From contig CP087210.1 in the NCBI GenBank assembly GCA_020912385.1, positions 3,156,111-3,220,110 of the forward strand: a stretch of DNA of 64,000 nucleotides, read 5' to 3'. Every line of letters starts with the position of its first letter. The stretch's first letter is position 1. Origin of the DNA: Neofusicoccum parvum (taxonomy: Eukaryota; Ascomycota; Dothideomycetes; Botryosphaeriales; Botryosphaeriaceae). Shown here in pieces: positions 45,001 to 53,313 of the stretch. A program made the position numbers and the translations under genes. The notes below the pieces were generated by a model that searched no databases, was not told the DNA's origin, and saw only the letters and a list, made by a program, of their open reading frames with translations.

Positions 45001-46250
45001 TCATTCTTTAGCCTTTCTCTTTGGGCTTTGGCCAGTGCTCTCTGTTGTGCTGCCGGTGAGGGTTTGATGTATAGGAGGCAGACTTGATGTCCTTGGCGTC
45101 TCATACGCTTAAATGCCTCTCCTGAGATTATCTGGACGTCGGTTTGAGGTTCTAGGGCTGCTAATTGCTTCCGCGAAGCCTTACTTTTAGCCTTACGCCG
45201 CTTCCTCGTAGTCCTTCGTGTCGTGTGTTGTACTTCTAGTTCCTGAGAAGTGTCGGTCCTGGTTGGTCTTACTCCGCTCGAGGTGTTGCATTTTACCGAG
45301 GAGGCCTCATTGCTATCCTGGTTCTGACTTATTCCGTCCTCGAGGTGGCCGTTGATGTTGCCGTCGCCGGGTCTTATGCCATCCTGATTGACCGTACTGG
45401 TGGGGGTATCGTTTCGCTCAGTAGGGCTTATTCCCGCCGATGGGCTGCATTTTACCGAGGAGGCTTCGCTACTTGCGTCGCAGTCCTGGTCCTGACTTAT
45501 ACCGCTGTCGGAGTTGCCTACACAGTTGCCACATTCAGGCCTTACACTGGCTACTTCCCGTGTTGATGTTGCTAGGAGTTTCCTTAGGGTATCCAACAAC
45601 CCGTTTTCTTTCTCCAGCCCTTGTTTTCGTAAGAGGTTTTCAAGGTCCTCTTGAAAGATGATGGAGTCTCCTCTTCCAAAGTCGAAGATTGGTTTCTGTG
45701 TCCTAATCCAGGGCATTCCTAGAATGATATCATGCCCGGGGACGCGTTGGACGTCGAGGGAAATCCGTTCCTGATGGTTCCCTATCTGGAGGGTTGCTTC
45801 CTCCGTTTCTATATTTACCCAGCCTTCTCCATAGGCTGCTTGGGAGCCATCAAACCCGCTAAGAGGGTAGGGCTCCTGTTTCTTATGGTAGGGGATGTTC
45901 ATTTTCTGTACAAGCTCGTTGTGAATGAAGTTCCCGCATGATCCTGTATCGATCAGGATCCTGATAGACACTCCGTTAAGTGTCCCTTGTGTCTTGAATT
46001 GTTTCCATAGGTTTGGTCCGGTGAGAGCTTCCGTGTTCGAGGTGCGTGATACCATATTGAGGGACCTAGACTGCGGCCCCTGCTGTTGTCCCTTGGCTGC
46101 AGGGCCGTCTAGTTTTTTGACTGGTGCCTTTGGCCTTCCCAGAGTAGGAAGAGGTTGTTGCGAGTCCATCCGCTTGGTCCCCATCCCTCTATTTCCCATT
46201 CCTCGATAACTCGGTGCGTCCCATCTTGCTGTACGCGTACCGGAAACCAA
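41268..46250 (-). CDS. Gypsy Pol: protease, RT, RNase H, integrase, chromodomain
   Basis: Up to 1660 residues from the first ATG; in life it is probably reached by a -1 shift from Gag. Protease ILIDTGSCGNF; RT with LRLCVDYRQLND, VMPFGLTNAPATFQ and YLDDILIF; RNase H with TDASGFALG and YDIHDKELLAIV; integrase zinc motif (HQGIDRTTERI, CDLCIRSK) and catalytic LDFVTKLP, VSDRDKLMASEFW, QTDGQTERMNRTLEQ; a chromodomain YPVEKILDCKRF ... YLVKWEGYG, which targets histone marks in this clade; then an AT-hook-like RKRGRPRK. The last 200 or so residues are Pro/Thr-rich with no domain and lie antisense to the gene at 41188-42004. Confidence 0.95.
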   Translation of the reverse strand: MVSGTRTARWDAPSYRGMGNRGMGTKRMDSQQPLPTLGRPKAPVKKLDGPAAKGQQQGPQSRSLNMVSRTSNTEALTGPNLWKQFKTQGTLNGVSIRILIDTGSCGNFIHNELVQKMNIPYHKKQEPYPLSGFDGSQAAYGEGWVNIETEEATLQIGNHQERISLDVQRVPGHDIILGMPWIRTQKPIFDFGRGDSIIFQEDLENLLRKQGLEKENGLLDTLRKLLATSTREVASVRPECGNCVGNSDSGISQDQDCDASSEASSVKCSPSAGISPTERNDTPTSTVNQDGIRPGDGNINGHLEDGISQNQDSNEASSVKCNTSSGVRPTRTDTSQELEVQHTTRRTTRKRRKAKSKASRKQLAALEPQTDVQIISGEAFKRMRRQGHQVCLLYIKPSPAAQQRALAKAQRERLKNEDTPAPLGGDDPARVVKGQHGSLEIWNNPYGYPPIPEMETVPSEYWDLQAVCQERGKGDLPKHQPWDHEIPLKPGTKPAYKPIYSLSEKEMTALRDYIEKNLERGYIRPSTSSAGYPILFVPKKNGKLRLCVDYRQLNDITIKNRYPLPRIDELQDKLRKAKYFTKLDLREGYHLVRIKEGEEWKTAFRTRLGLYEYTVMPFGLTNAPATFQNLVNDTLREYLDIFCMAYLDDILIFSETLEEHKKHVRKVLEALQAKNLSIAPEKCEWHVQRTEFLGFIITPGHVGMDDSKLDSIREWPVPKTIKEVQSFLGFANFYRKFIWNYSGVTEPLTRLTRKEHGFKWEDDQQRAFDSLKRMFCEAPVLGIYDPDKPTEVETDASGFALGACLSQPDEEGRWHPVAFYSRKFTPAELNYDIHDKELLAIVAAFKQWRHYLEGASHQVVVRCDHQNLTRFTTTKELNRRQVRWSEEMASYDFKITYRKGSDNAAADALSRRVDYMEGKTKPHPAIFAEDSDGSLLLARQTLPMLRIEPNPWHQKIREAYAQDSFAQELLALEDDPRIARDREGTLLFKGLIYVPTRLREALVKDIHEAPAHGHQGIDRTTERITRNYYFPGLRKTVQRVVSQCDLCIRSKAATHAPYGLLQPLEAPKRPWQSITLDFVTKLPRSKDPLTGVSYDSILVFVDRLTKYAYFLPYLEASNAEQLAYTFLRTIFADHGMPEEMVSDRDKLMASEFWQTVMRQLGTKSKLATTAHAQTDGQTERMNRTLEQYLRCYINYPQENWAELLPMAQFAYNSSKQESTNESPFFANYGFEPEAYRETIPSRKLAQSGILKAEQLKELHKAISLDLEYVRIMMSKYYNRRHQAAPNLKRGDKVYLLRKNIKTKRPNDKLDFKKIGPFKIEEKLGEVTYRLKLSNTRMNSTFHVSLLEPAPENANIPETQEEIVPENPDAEEKQYPVEKILDCKRFGHQLKYLVKWEGYGNEDNQWIPKDDIHPELVTEFHRQNPDLPRKRGRPRKQTTANPQEAQDREPSERNPPTQRNEETLHPSRAHRQTRQTQPTAAQQDPPPRDVAVLTRTDPQNSQGQERTPHPRPTPPAAPPPLDDHAHPTRPSYQTQREEPCSHAPLINADSCVSAPGEPRRFPALSVATAMPLADDPSPLTTPEISLEPLPPSPSTSPVPVASFGLKPVNKGTLERSRHIPPAKDKPLASHIVDPFKIQEPQRSRPGTTLQTLPFKSQSKQG

Positions 46251-48082
46251 TGGTTTTCATTCTTCTGACGCCTGTGCGTCCTGCACTGATGGTCGATGCA
46301 TGAGATCCATGCAATCTGCCGATGCTTCTTATGCCGGGGGTTGAGGCGTTCGTCGTCTTCTGGGAGGATCTGGTGACTCGGCCTTGGGATCTGTCGGAGG
46401 GCTTTCCACTTAAGGCCTGGAACAGCTATTTCCATACTAGGAAACATCCTTGCCCTTTCTTCCTCTTGGGCGAGTGTCCTCTGGGTCGCTAGATTATCTT
46501 CAGGAGTGACTTCGTCTGTCTCCGTGTGACGATCCTCATAGACACGCGTCTCCCACAGCTGATCCTCCTGTACCTGCCAGGTGACTAACGCGAGTCCTGG
46601 CTGGTTGTCTGGGATCCAAATGCCTTGCTCCGACTCGCCGTGGTGGAAGGGAATCTTAGCGATGATGCCGTGTTCCTCTACTTTCTCAAGGAGCCTATTA
46701 ATAGCGCCTGCCAATGGGCTCTCCTCCACTTGTGCGAGGTCCTTTTCGTCGGAGCTGTCTTCTTCGGCTTCTGTACTATCGTAGAATTCGCCATTCTCAC
46801 TGTTGACAATCTCGTCGTCGTGCGGGAATGACTCGATGATATCGTCGAGGTCGAGTACTTCCTCGTTCCTGGTAAGCATGGCGATGCCTCTTGGCTTCTT
46901 CGGGTACCATCCTGTAGCGTCTTTGTCGCTTTGATGGGTTCGACAGTCGTCATTGAAGCAGGCCGTCCAGCTTAGCGCGTCGTGGTCCTCCTGGCGAGAT
47001 ACGGCCGATGCTTCGCGTTGAGCGCTTGAGGTCTGCTTCCCTTCTTTCCTACGAGGGTTCTGCGGGCACGTAGGCGAGAAATGCTTGTCGCTACCGCAGG
47101 TAATGCAGAGTCGATCCTTGTAGCGTTGCTTCTGTTCGTCTGTCCAGTTCGGATTCGGGCCTTTAGGCTTCTTGTTGTAGTTGTTCCGGCCCTTGTTATC
47201 CTTTTTCTTGTCCTGACGGTTGGCGGCGTCGAGAGCCATGGCGTCTCCTCCTTCCAGCGTGGTACGTTCGCGGCGTGGCTTGTTCGTGTTTGCTTGGTAG
47301 CCACCCTTCTTCTCGAACCACCTGTTGGTGCGCCTCCTATCCATATCGGTGGCTAGGCGGACTAGTTCCGAGAGCGTTTCGGGTTCGTCGTGGTAAGACA
47401 TAGCCTCTTTGATTTCGTCCTTCAGGCCTCGGTAGTACAGCTGTCGGAGTGTGTAGTCTGAGTGCTCTCCGGCGACGTAGGCTGCTTCCTGGAATTCAGC
47501 CGTGTAGTCGAGTACTGACTTCTTCTGCTGGATCCTGAAGAGGATTTGGTTGGCACGCTTGGCCTCGTCAATGGCGTTGAACGCTTCCTGGAGCTGCTTG
47601 GCGAAGGTCCTGTAGTCGGAGAAGATGGCCTGAGTCTGAGGCGACCATTGCCAGTGCGGCTTCTCCTGAGTCTCTCTCTTGTGGGGCCTGAACCACTTCT
47701 CTGCTGCTCCTCGGAGGAAGGTGCTAGCGTAGCGAACCTTATCTGCGTCGTTGCCGAACTGTCCTTTGGCGAAGTGTAGATAGTCCTCTAGCTGCATGAG
47801 GAAGCTTTGCGTCTTGGTACGCTCTCCATGGTAAAGGTCCGGCTTCGGCACCTTGACCTGGGTGGATGGTTTCTTTGCGGCATCTGGCCCGGTGGCCTGA
47901 TCCTGTCGGTTCTTCAGGATGCGGTTCTCGTCTCGCAGCTCCTGGATCATCTGCATGAGTTCTCTCATGGTAGGCTCCGTTTGCTCCTGGTGAGCAGGCT
48001 GAGCGGCCTCTTGAGCCGGTGTCTGAGGAATCGCTAGACGATCCTGTCCTGCGCTAACGTCCTCCATATTGACCGTACTCAT
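46109..48082 (-). CDS. Gypsy Gag
   Basis: 657 residues. Contains a coiled-coil head (MRELMQMIQELRDENRIL), the retrotransposon Gag core (YASTFLRGAAEKWFRPH, LDYTAEFQEAAYVAG, LYYRGLKDEIKEAMS) and a CCHC knuckle (CITCGSDKHFSPTC). The C-terminal third is acidic. It overlaps the Pol frame by about 140 bp. Confidence 0.93.
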   Translation of the reverse strand: MSTVNMEDVSAGQDRLAIPQTPAQEAAQPAHQEQTEPTMRELMQMIQELRDENRILKNRQDQATGPDAAKKPSTQVKVPKPDLYHGERTKTQSFLMQLEDYLHFAKGQFGNDADKVRYASTFLRGAAEKWFRPHKRETQEKPHWQWSPQTQAIFSDYRTFAKQLQEAFNAIDEAKRANQILFRIQQKKSVLDYTAEFQEAAYVAGEHSDYTLRQLYYRGLKDEIKEAMSYHDEPETLSELVRLATDMDRRRTNRWFEKKGGYQANTNKPRRERTTLEGGDAMALDAANRQDKKKDNKGRNNYNKKPKGPNPNWTDEQKQRYKDRLCITCGSDKHFSPTCPQNPRRKEGKQTSSAQREASAVSRQEDHDALSWTACFNDDCRTHQSDKDATGWYPKKPRGIAMLTRNEEVLDLDDIIESFPHDDEIVNSENGEFYDSTEAEEDSSDEKDLAQVEESPLAGAINRLLEKVEEHGIIAKIPFHHGESEQGIWIPDNQPGLALVTWQVQEDQLWETRVYEDRHTETDEVTPEDNLATQRTLAQEEERARMFPSMEIAVPGLKWKALRQIPRPSHQILPEDDERLNPRHKKHRQIAWISCIDHQCRTHRRQKNENHWFPVRVQQDGTHRVIEEWEIEGWGPSGWTRNNLFLLWEGQRHQSKN

Positions 48083-48161
48083 TGCTGTTTCCTAAACTCG
48101 TTAGGGGGTGATACCTTACCCGATGTTCTCTTACCCTTCCTTGCAAGGATGGTGGTCAAAG

Positions 48162-48619
48162 TGTAACGGCGGGCCTCTGCCTCCAAGGATCAAACACCAA
48201 AGAGGGTGGTAAGCCGTGTAGGGTTTACCTTGAGTGGGTACAAGGTAGGGGGAGAGAACAAGTGTGAACGAATACACGTGACTGAGCACTGCGTGCGAAG
48301 GCCGTGTTACTAATCAATGGTGTAGATTGATTATTGAAGTTGACCACGAAGGTCAAAGCTATACTAAGGAGTGTAGTTTATATACTGTAGGAAAGTTCTA
48401 TCAATCTATACGCTCAGTGAGTTGGTGATGCTCACGCCCTGAGCGCCTGGCTCCAACTGAGCGGGTGGCTCAGTTAAGACCGCCGGCTCAGTTACTGAGC
48501 GGGTGGGTCCTAGCTGATCGCGGGAGTCACGTGACTCTTGACCCACATCTCTTTGTGTTCTTCGCCTACTGCGGGGCAATCCCCCAACTTCCTCACCTCA
48601 TGGAGGCTGTGCCGTAACA
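48162..48619 (-). repeat. Gypsy 5' LTR
   Basis: 458 bp copy that appears identical to 40631-41088; followed by GGCTG, the right half of the target duplication. Confidence 0.95.
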
Positions 48620-50220
48620 GGCTGTACTATCACTATCTAGTGACCTGCGGGCTCTTATCTCGGACAGTAGCAGTAGCGGTATTTCCGGCGAAGCAGCGAG
48701 CGCTTAGAAGCAGGTAGAGGCCGCTCTAGATAGGACGTGCCTCCTCCTCTGTATCTCCCTCCTAGACCACAACATTAGGGGCAGCCACTTTAAAAGCCCC
48801 GTGCTCAGCTTCCTTACCGTCCTCGGTATTAACGAGAAAAAGGATTGCGGCTTCCACAGGCCACTTACATACTCGCCCTAGCTGTCTAAATTCATCAAGA
48901 TCGCATAGATGCTCGTTATCGAGCGGGCCGTGCTTGCTGTAGATGAAGGGGCTATTGAATACCCCTCCGACTTACTCGACGAGATGAGACAGCGCTTTAT
49001 AGTCCGAGGGTCTCGCTCAGCTTTCGACTGGGTATGCAGGCTCCGCGCCTACGCAAAGAAGGTGTTGAGCAATACTATAGTTACTGGCTATATCATCTGG
49101 TTAGACGATATCAGCACAGTGACCTACAAGTAGGTGACCGTTAGCATAGAGTAGCTTAAGTCCTTTATCAGCCTTGAGATGGGTCTGGCCTAACAGGAGC
49201 TACGAGATCTACTTCTAATCCATCTAGAGGAGAAGTATGAAGAGGTTGTACCTACTCTCGTCCTTCACCGTCTACAGGACGACTATAGTAATGGTTAAAA
49301 TGGTTGGAGTTTCCTTAAGGACGCTAGAAATGCGGCCCAGTTTAAACTACCTGGTGGAAGTGGAAACTGGCTGATTAACCGTGTACTCGACAATGACTGG
49401 CTCTAGGATGAGCTCGTGTCTCTTGGAAAAAAGAGGGAGCTACGTTGGAAGAAACCAGCTGTAAGCCAGTATCTCGCTAAGGTTGACCGCTTTCTTAAGC
49501 GCCTACTACTTCTGGTCCACTTAACGTCCGGACAGCCCGTACGTAGCACCGAACTGGTGAGCCTACAGCATTATAACACCCGGCAGGGCCACCACCGGAG
49601 TATTTTCATTGAGAACGGCCTCGTCGGCACGGTTACGTCCTACTACAAGGGATACAACGTTACTGGCTCAACGAAGATTATCTACCGATATCTCCCGAGG
49701 GAGGTTAGCGAGTTGCTAGTGTATTACCTCTAGCTAGTCCTACCATTCTAGTAGAAACTCGAGACCTTGGCTTTTCAACGGCTAGAACAATCGTCATCCT
49801 TTCTATGGCCGAAGGGAGCTGGCGGCTGGGATAGTAGTAGGTTAGAAGCTGTTCTAGCAAGGGAAACGAGCATGTATCTAGGCATGACGCTTAACATCAT
49901 AACGTATAGGTATATTACTATTGCAATCTTACGCCAGTATCTGAAATGTGGGGGTTTTAAACGGGACTATGGAATAGATAAGAAGCTAGCGGATGAGTAG
50001 GCAACTCACGGCTCTTGGATTACAGGCACAGTATACGCGAGAGGTCTCCAGGAGGCGCCTAGACATGTAGAGGCACGAAGAATAGAATACCGGGCTACTA
50101 GTCAGGAGTGGTACAGTTTTCTTGGGTTTCAGGTATATCTTGGGGCTCGGAAGCGCCCGCTAATAGAAGATGAAAGTCTAGGAAACGGAGCATCAAAGAG
50201 GGCCTGCTTAGGATAGTAAA
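48620..50220 (+). pseudogene. Degraded TLH-like gene, 3' part, without helicase domain
   Basis: Continues the gene broken by the gypsy element. The frame aligns with the middle of the intact TLH: DEMRQRFIVRGSRSAFDWV, KVDRFLKRLLLLVHLTSGQP, IFIENGLVGTVTSYYKGYN, IIYRYLPREVSELLVYYL, then a TAG in place of the Trp of YLWLVLPF, later TYRYITIAI and TVYARGLQEAPRHVEA, ending KRACLG and TAG. Several stops sit where TLH has CAG or TGG. The text ends before any helicase motif, so this relative was either a shorter protein or lost its helicase. It points toward the telomere like TLH. Confidence 0.8.
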
Positions 50221-51076
50221 CTGTTTTCTTTTAGGATTATATTATTTTTCTTTTTCCTAATCGGGTTTCATTGGTGTCTACTTTATAGAGGCGTATAGGT
50301 CTAATTAAGCGATTATAGAAGACGAAAAAGAAAAGAAGTAGTGAGGAGAGATGGCGGTAGGTAAAAAGGCAAGCGGTTTAGCCCCGCCCCGAAGGGCGAG
50401 GCCAAGTCTAGCCAGGCATTAACTCTTTAGCCTCCCGCAACCAATGTGGGGGTTACTCGATAACACCTGGCCAGAGAATTACAACACGGATAACGCGGTC
50501 CGAGGGACCTCACCGTACCGGGCAACCCTGCTCCCACCAAGACAACCAGAGGTCGACTGGGAGGCCCTCAATAGACGCACTGGTCGTAGACCAGCAGTAG
50601 GCAATCAGTCCCCGAATCACCCGGAACAACCATCCTGTGCCGACCCGAGGGTCGACAGGCGCCGTCAGCCAAGCTGTTTTCCGACTACACCACGCAGCTA
50701 TTTGATGAGATAAGGTTGGAGGTTTGAATACATATACCAAGTAAAAATAAGTCAACGTGGTCGAATGAGGCTGAAATTGGGATATGTGATAGAGGAGGGA
50801 AAACCGAGCATTTTGACATATTTTTCGTATTTTTCCGCGCGTCGGGCGAGGAGTTATTCAATTTCGAAGATTTAGGCGGCGCGGAGCGGGCAGGAATCGA
50901 ACTCGTGACCTTTGGATAAGAATCCTGCGAGGAAAGCGGGCGTGGAAAGGGGGGAAAAGAGAAGGAAGGGGAGGGGAGGAGGCTCTTTTATAGCTATCTA
51001 CTCACTCTTCAACCGTGCACGCGCTAAGCTAAATTAATTTAGATTCACTTTAGAGCGCTAAAGAGAAGCGTCTAAT
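50221..51076. other. Intergenic, no gene
   Basis: AT-rich at the left, GC-rich around 50370-50430, then mixed. The short frame at 50444-50713 has no recognisable feature. A tRNA-like 3' half is listed separately. Confidence 0.4.
50890..50930 (-). pseudogene. tRNA-like 3' half (possibly Lys-CTT derived)
   Basis: The minus strand reads GGATTCTTATCC followed by AAGGTCACGAGTTCGATTCC and then TGCCCGCTCC, which resembles an anticodon arm, variable region and T arm. The T stem does not pair well and no matching 5' half is found, so it is not a working tRNA; a tRNA relic or SINE end is more likely. Confidence 0.3.
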
Positions 51077-51358
51077 TATTACAGCACAGCCTATATAGAA
51101 CCTAGGTAGAAGGAAAGGAAGGACAAGCGAGGCGCCTATACGCCCGTAAAAAGAAGATCCACCGGCGGGAAGTCACATAACTCCCGGTTCAGCCATTTGA
51201 AGCCTTAGCACTCTGAACTCCTAAACCGTAGGAGTTCAGACGTTCAACCGCTTGGCGGAATAAACCTATAAACTATTAGATTATATAGACTCTCCTACGT
51301 ATATAAACCATACTCATTAGTATAGCTTTAACCTTCGTGGTCAATTTACTTCGATAAT
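51077..51358 (-). repeat. RIP-mutated gypsy-family LTR fragment
   Basis: Same sequence as 18220-18502, but nearly all differences I checked are C to T or G to A here (for example CACGTGACTC to CACATAACTC, ATGAACCCATGAAC to ATAAACCTATAAAC). Cut at the hairpin element at 51361. Confidence 0.85.
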
Positions 51359-51360
51359 CA

Positions 51361-51397
51361 CAACTTCCTGCACGGAAGGAGATAGCGACCTCGAGGA
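51361..51397. repeat. Short conserved hairpin element, copy 1
   Basis: CTTCCTGCACGGAAG (5-bp stem) followed by GAGATAGCGACCTCGAGG. A near copy lies at 62129-62164, so it is found on both sides of the TLH array. Confidence 0.5.
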
Positions 51398-51576
51398 AAA
51401 GCGCCAAGACTAGTACCGTTTAAAAGCCCTCGATTCCCTTAGCTAGGATCCTAACCGAAAGGTGCAAATCCTAACCGAGAAGACGCAAATCGACCGCGGT
51501 CGCGGTCGATTTGGATTTGTATGGGGATCGCCGGGTAGGCCCTAACCCAAAGGCCTGAAGGTATCCTAACCGAAAG
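51398..51576. other. Spacer ahead of the truncated LINE
   Basis: Contains repeated TATCCTAACCGAAAG-like pieces and a palindromic GACCGCGGTCGCGGTC stretch. The last 38 bp (51539-51576) are duplicated at 52557-52594. Confidence 0.5.
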
Positions 51577-52556
51577 ATTGATTGATTGATTGATTGATTC
51601 TGTCAGGCTACGATACATTCTAGGTAGTATAAGAGCCGTCCCTCTCTTTAGCCTTACATTATCCTGTTCTTTAGCCTCTTCTCACTTCTTAGTCCAATCT
51701 GTTTACTTCCTTCGCTGCCATTACATCTCTTGTGGTGGGTTCGATGTGTAAGCCTCCCCATGTTCATCTCGGAACCGCCCGGTTCTTTGTAGGAACTGAA
51801 TGGCTGCCTTGACTACTGTATAGTTAGGCTTCCACTTCTCCTTTGGACCGTCTACTGGTTTCCCAGTGTGCCGGTCCTCCCATCCGCTCCATCCACCTAA
51901 TAAAAAGGAAACATCCCCCCATCTCTCCCCTGCTGCTACCACCAGCTCTCGTCTAGGGTCCCGCCACTGCGGACACTCTAGTAGTACATGTTTAATTGTC
52001 TCCTGGCTCATGCCACACTCGCACTCATCTGACTCCTCTCGACCTATTCTGTGAAGATAGGGCTTAAGTCGGCAGTGGTTTGAGCGGCACTGAATCAGGA
52101 CTGCTGCCTGCTCCGAGTCCAGTCTGTTATAGAGGTTGATAGTGTGTTTGCCTGGTGCAGCACCATCCAGCTCCCACGTATATCTTCCGTACCTCTTTCT
52201 CTGCTTCGCATTTTCCTTCTCTTCCTCTTGCACCCTTACAAGCACTGCCTGCGTGACTGTTTTGACCAGCCTCCGACGGTCCTGGGAGTCTCGGTCCGGT
52301 CTCTGGCCTGGTTTAACTGCCCTCTTTGCTGCTCTGTCCGCTGCCTCATTCCCCTTCACCCCTGAGTGGGCTGGCACCCAGATGAGCCAGGGGGTAACAC
52401 CTCGGGCTACAATCTTATCCAACACCTTGTAGATGTCTTGTAGGATGTACTGCCCCTCCGTTTGAGTGTCAGTCTGGATTGCCTTCAGTGCCTTCTGGCT
52501 GTCTGTGACCAGAAAAACGTTTCTTCTCCCTTTTCTCTCTGTGACCAGGTTTTCCA
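51577..52556 (-). mobile_element. LINE-B second copy, 5'-truncated, 38-bp target duplication
   Basis: The RNase H end of the same family as 33836-34917. The frame is open from the truncation point near 52556 to the stop at 51721, with LVTDSQKALKAI, WVPAHSGVKGNEAADRA and CECGMSQETIKHVLLECPQW. The 3' tail is (AATC)n at 51577-51597. Flanked by the same 38 bp at 51539-51576 and 52557-52594, including GCCCTAACCC. Little RIP damage, so it is a young insertion just upstream of TLH. The apparent extension of the frame to 52671 is chance. Confidence 0.88.
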
Positions 52557-52993
52557 GCCCTAACCCAAAGGCCTGAAGGTATCCTAACCGAAAGACGCAA
52601 ATCCAGCGCGACCGCGCTGGATTTAGATTGTGTGGGAAAGAATCGTCGGGTGGGCTGGACGCGCACCGCACTGGATTTACCGCACTGGATTTGGAGCGAG
52701 GTGCTCGGATCGAGTCTACACTCGGTCAGATTTCCAAGCGTGGCTCTGCGACCACTTTTTATATGAGCCACCTTAAAATCCGACCGCTGCGTCGTGAGAA
52801 AACCAGCCACTTGGGGTAAGAGTAGGGTTAGGGTTGAGGTTTTTTGATGGGGTAAGGGTGATCCGTGCGGCGGCGGCGGCAGCAGCGGCGGTAGCAGTAG
52901 TAGTAGCAGCAGCATTTACGAGCTTTCTCACACCAGCATCATTCTCTCTAGCAACTTTCAGTATTAGCAAGACAATACTAGCTAGCGCACCAA
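52557..52993 (+). promoter_or_regulatory. TLH upstream region and leader
   Basis: Contains the palindromic CCAGCGCGACCGCGCTGG near 52605, a TTTTTATATGAG candidate TATA box at 52757, a telomere-like AGTAGGGTTAGGGTTGAGG at about 52823, then a GCG/GCA-rich leader up to the ATG. A similar leader (GGGTGAT, then GCGG/GCAGC runs) reappears at 59670-59760. Confidence 0.5.
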
Positions 52994-53264
52994 ATGGCGA
53001 CAGCGTACTTTTATCACCAGGCGGAATACCGGCTCGCGATCTGCAGGGAGTGCCGGCACGCCGTCTGGCCGGACCAGGTGGAAGGCCATCTGCGGGGGAA
53101 ACACCACCGGATGGGCCGGAAGCAGGCGGAGCTGGTCGGTGGTGAGGTTAGAAGCTGGCATGGCTTGATTGCATTCTCGAGCGAGCTGGAAGTGCCAGCC
53201 CGGGTGCAACGGCCCGTCACAGAGCTGCCACTGTTCAAGGACGGGCTGCTGTGCCAGAAGGACC

Positions 53265-53313
<49 letters not shown>

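Larger units (their letters stand above)
40631..48619 (-). mobile_element. Chromodomain gypsy (Metaviridae) retrotransposon, intact and young
   Basis: LTRs at 40631-41088 and 48162-48619 (458 bp each) appear identical. Target duplication GGCTG at 40626-40630 and 48620-48624. Gag and Pol are both open, with Pol in the -1 frame relative to Gag. A purine-rich tract (seven G after AAAA on the minus strand, 41089-41106) precedes the 3' LTR. The domain order PR-RT-RNase H-IN-chromodomain places it among the fungal chromoviruses. The base right after the 5' LTR is not the TGG of a usual tRNA site, so priming may be non-standard. It shows no RIP-like stops. Confidence 0.95.

Noticed and set aside
45345..47356. 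Plus-strand ORFs within gypsy gag-pol
   Set aside because: No motif and no splice model, unlike the antisense gene at 41188-42004; they follow the codon bias of the sense frame.
51129..51160. CRISPR-like or rRNA sequence among the repeats
   Set aside because: The repeats are LTR or subtelomeric; there are no regular spacers and no rRNA stretches. The organism is a eukaryote.
51721..52671. LINE-B frame extended upstream to 52671 with a Met start
   Set aside because: The LINE ends at 52556, where the 38-bp target duplication begins; the additional codons are host sequence that is open by chance.
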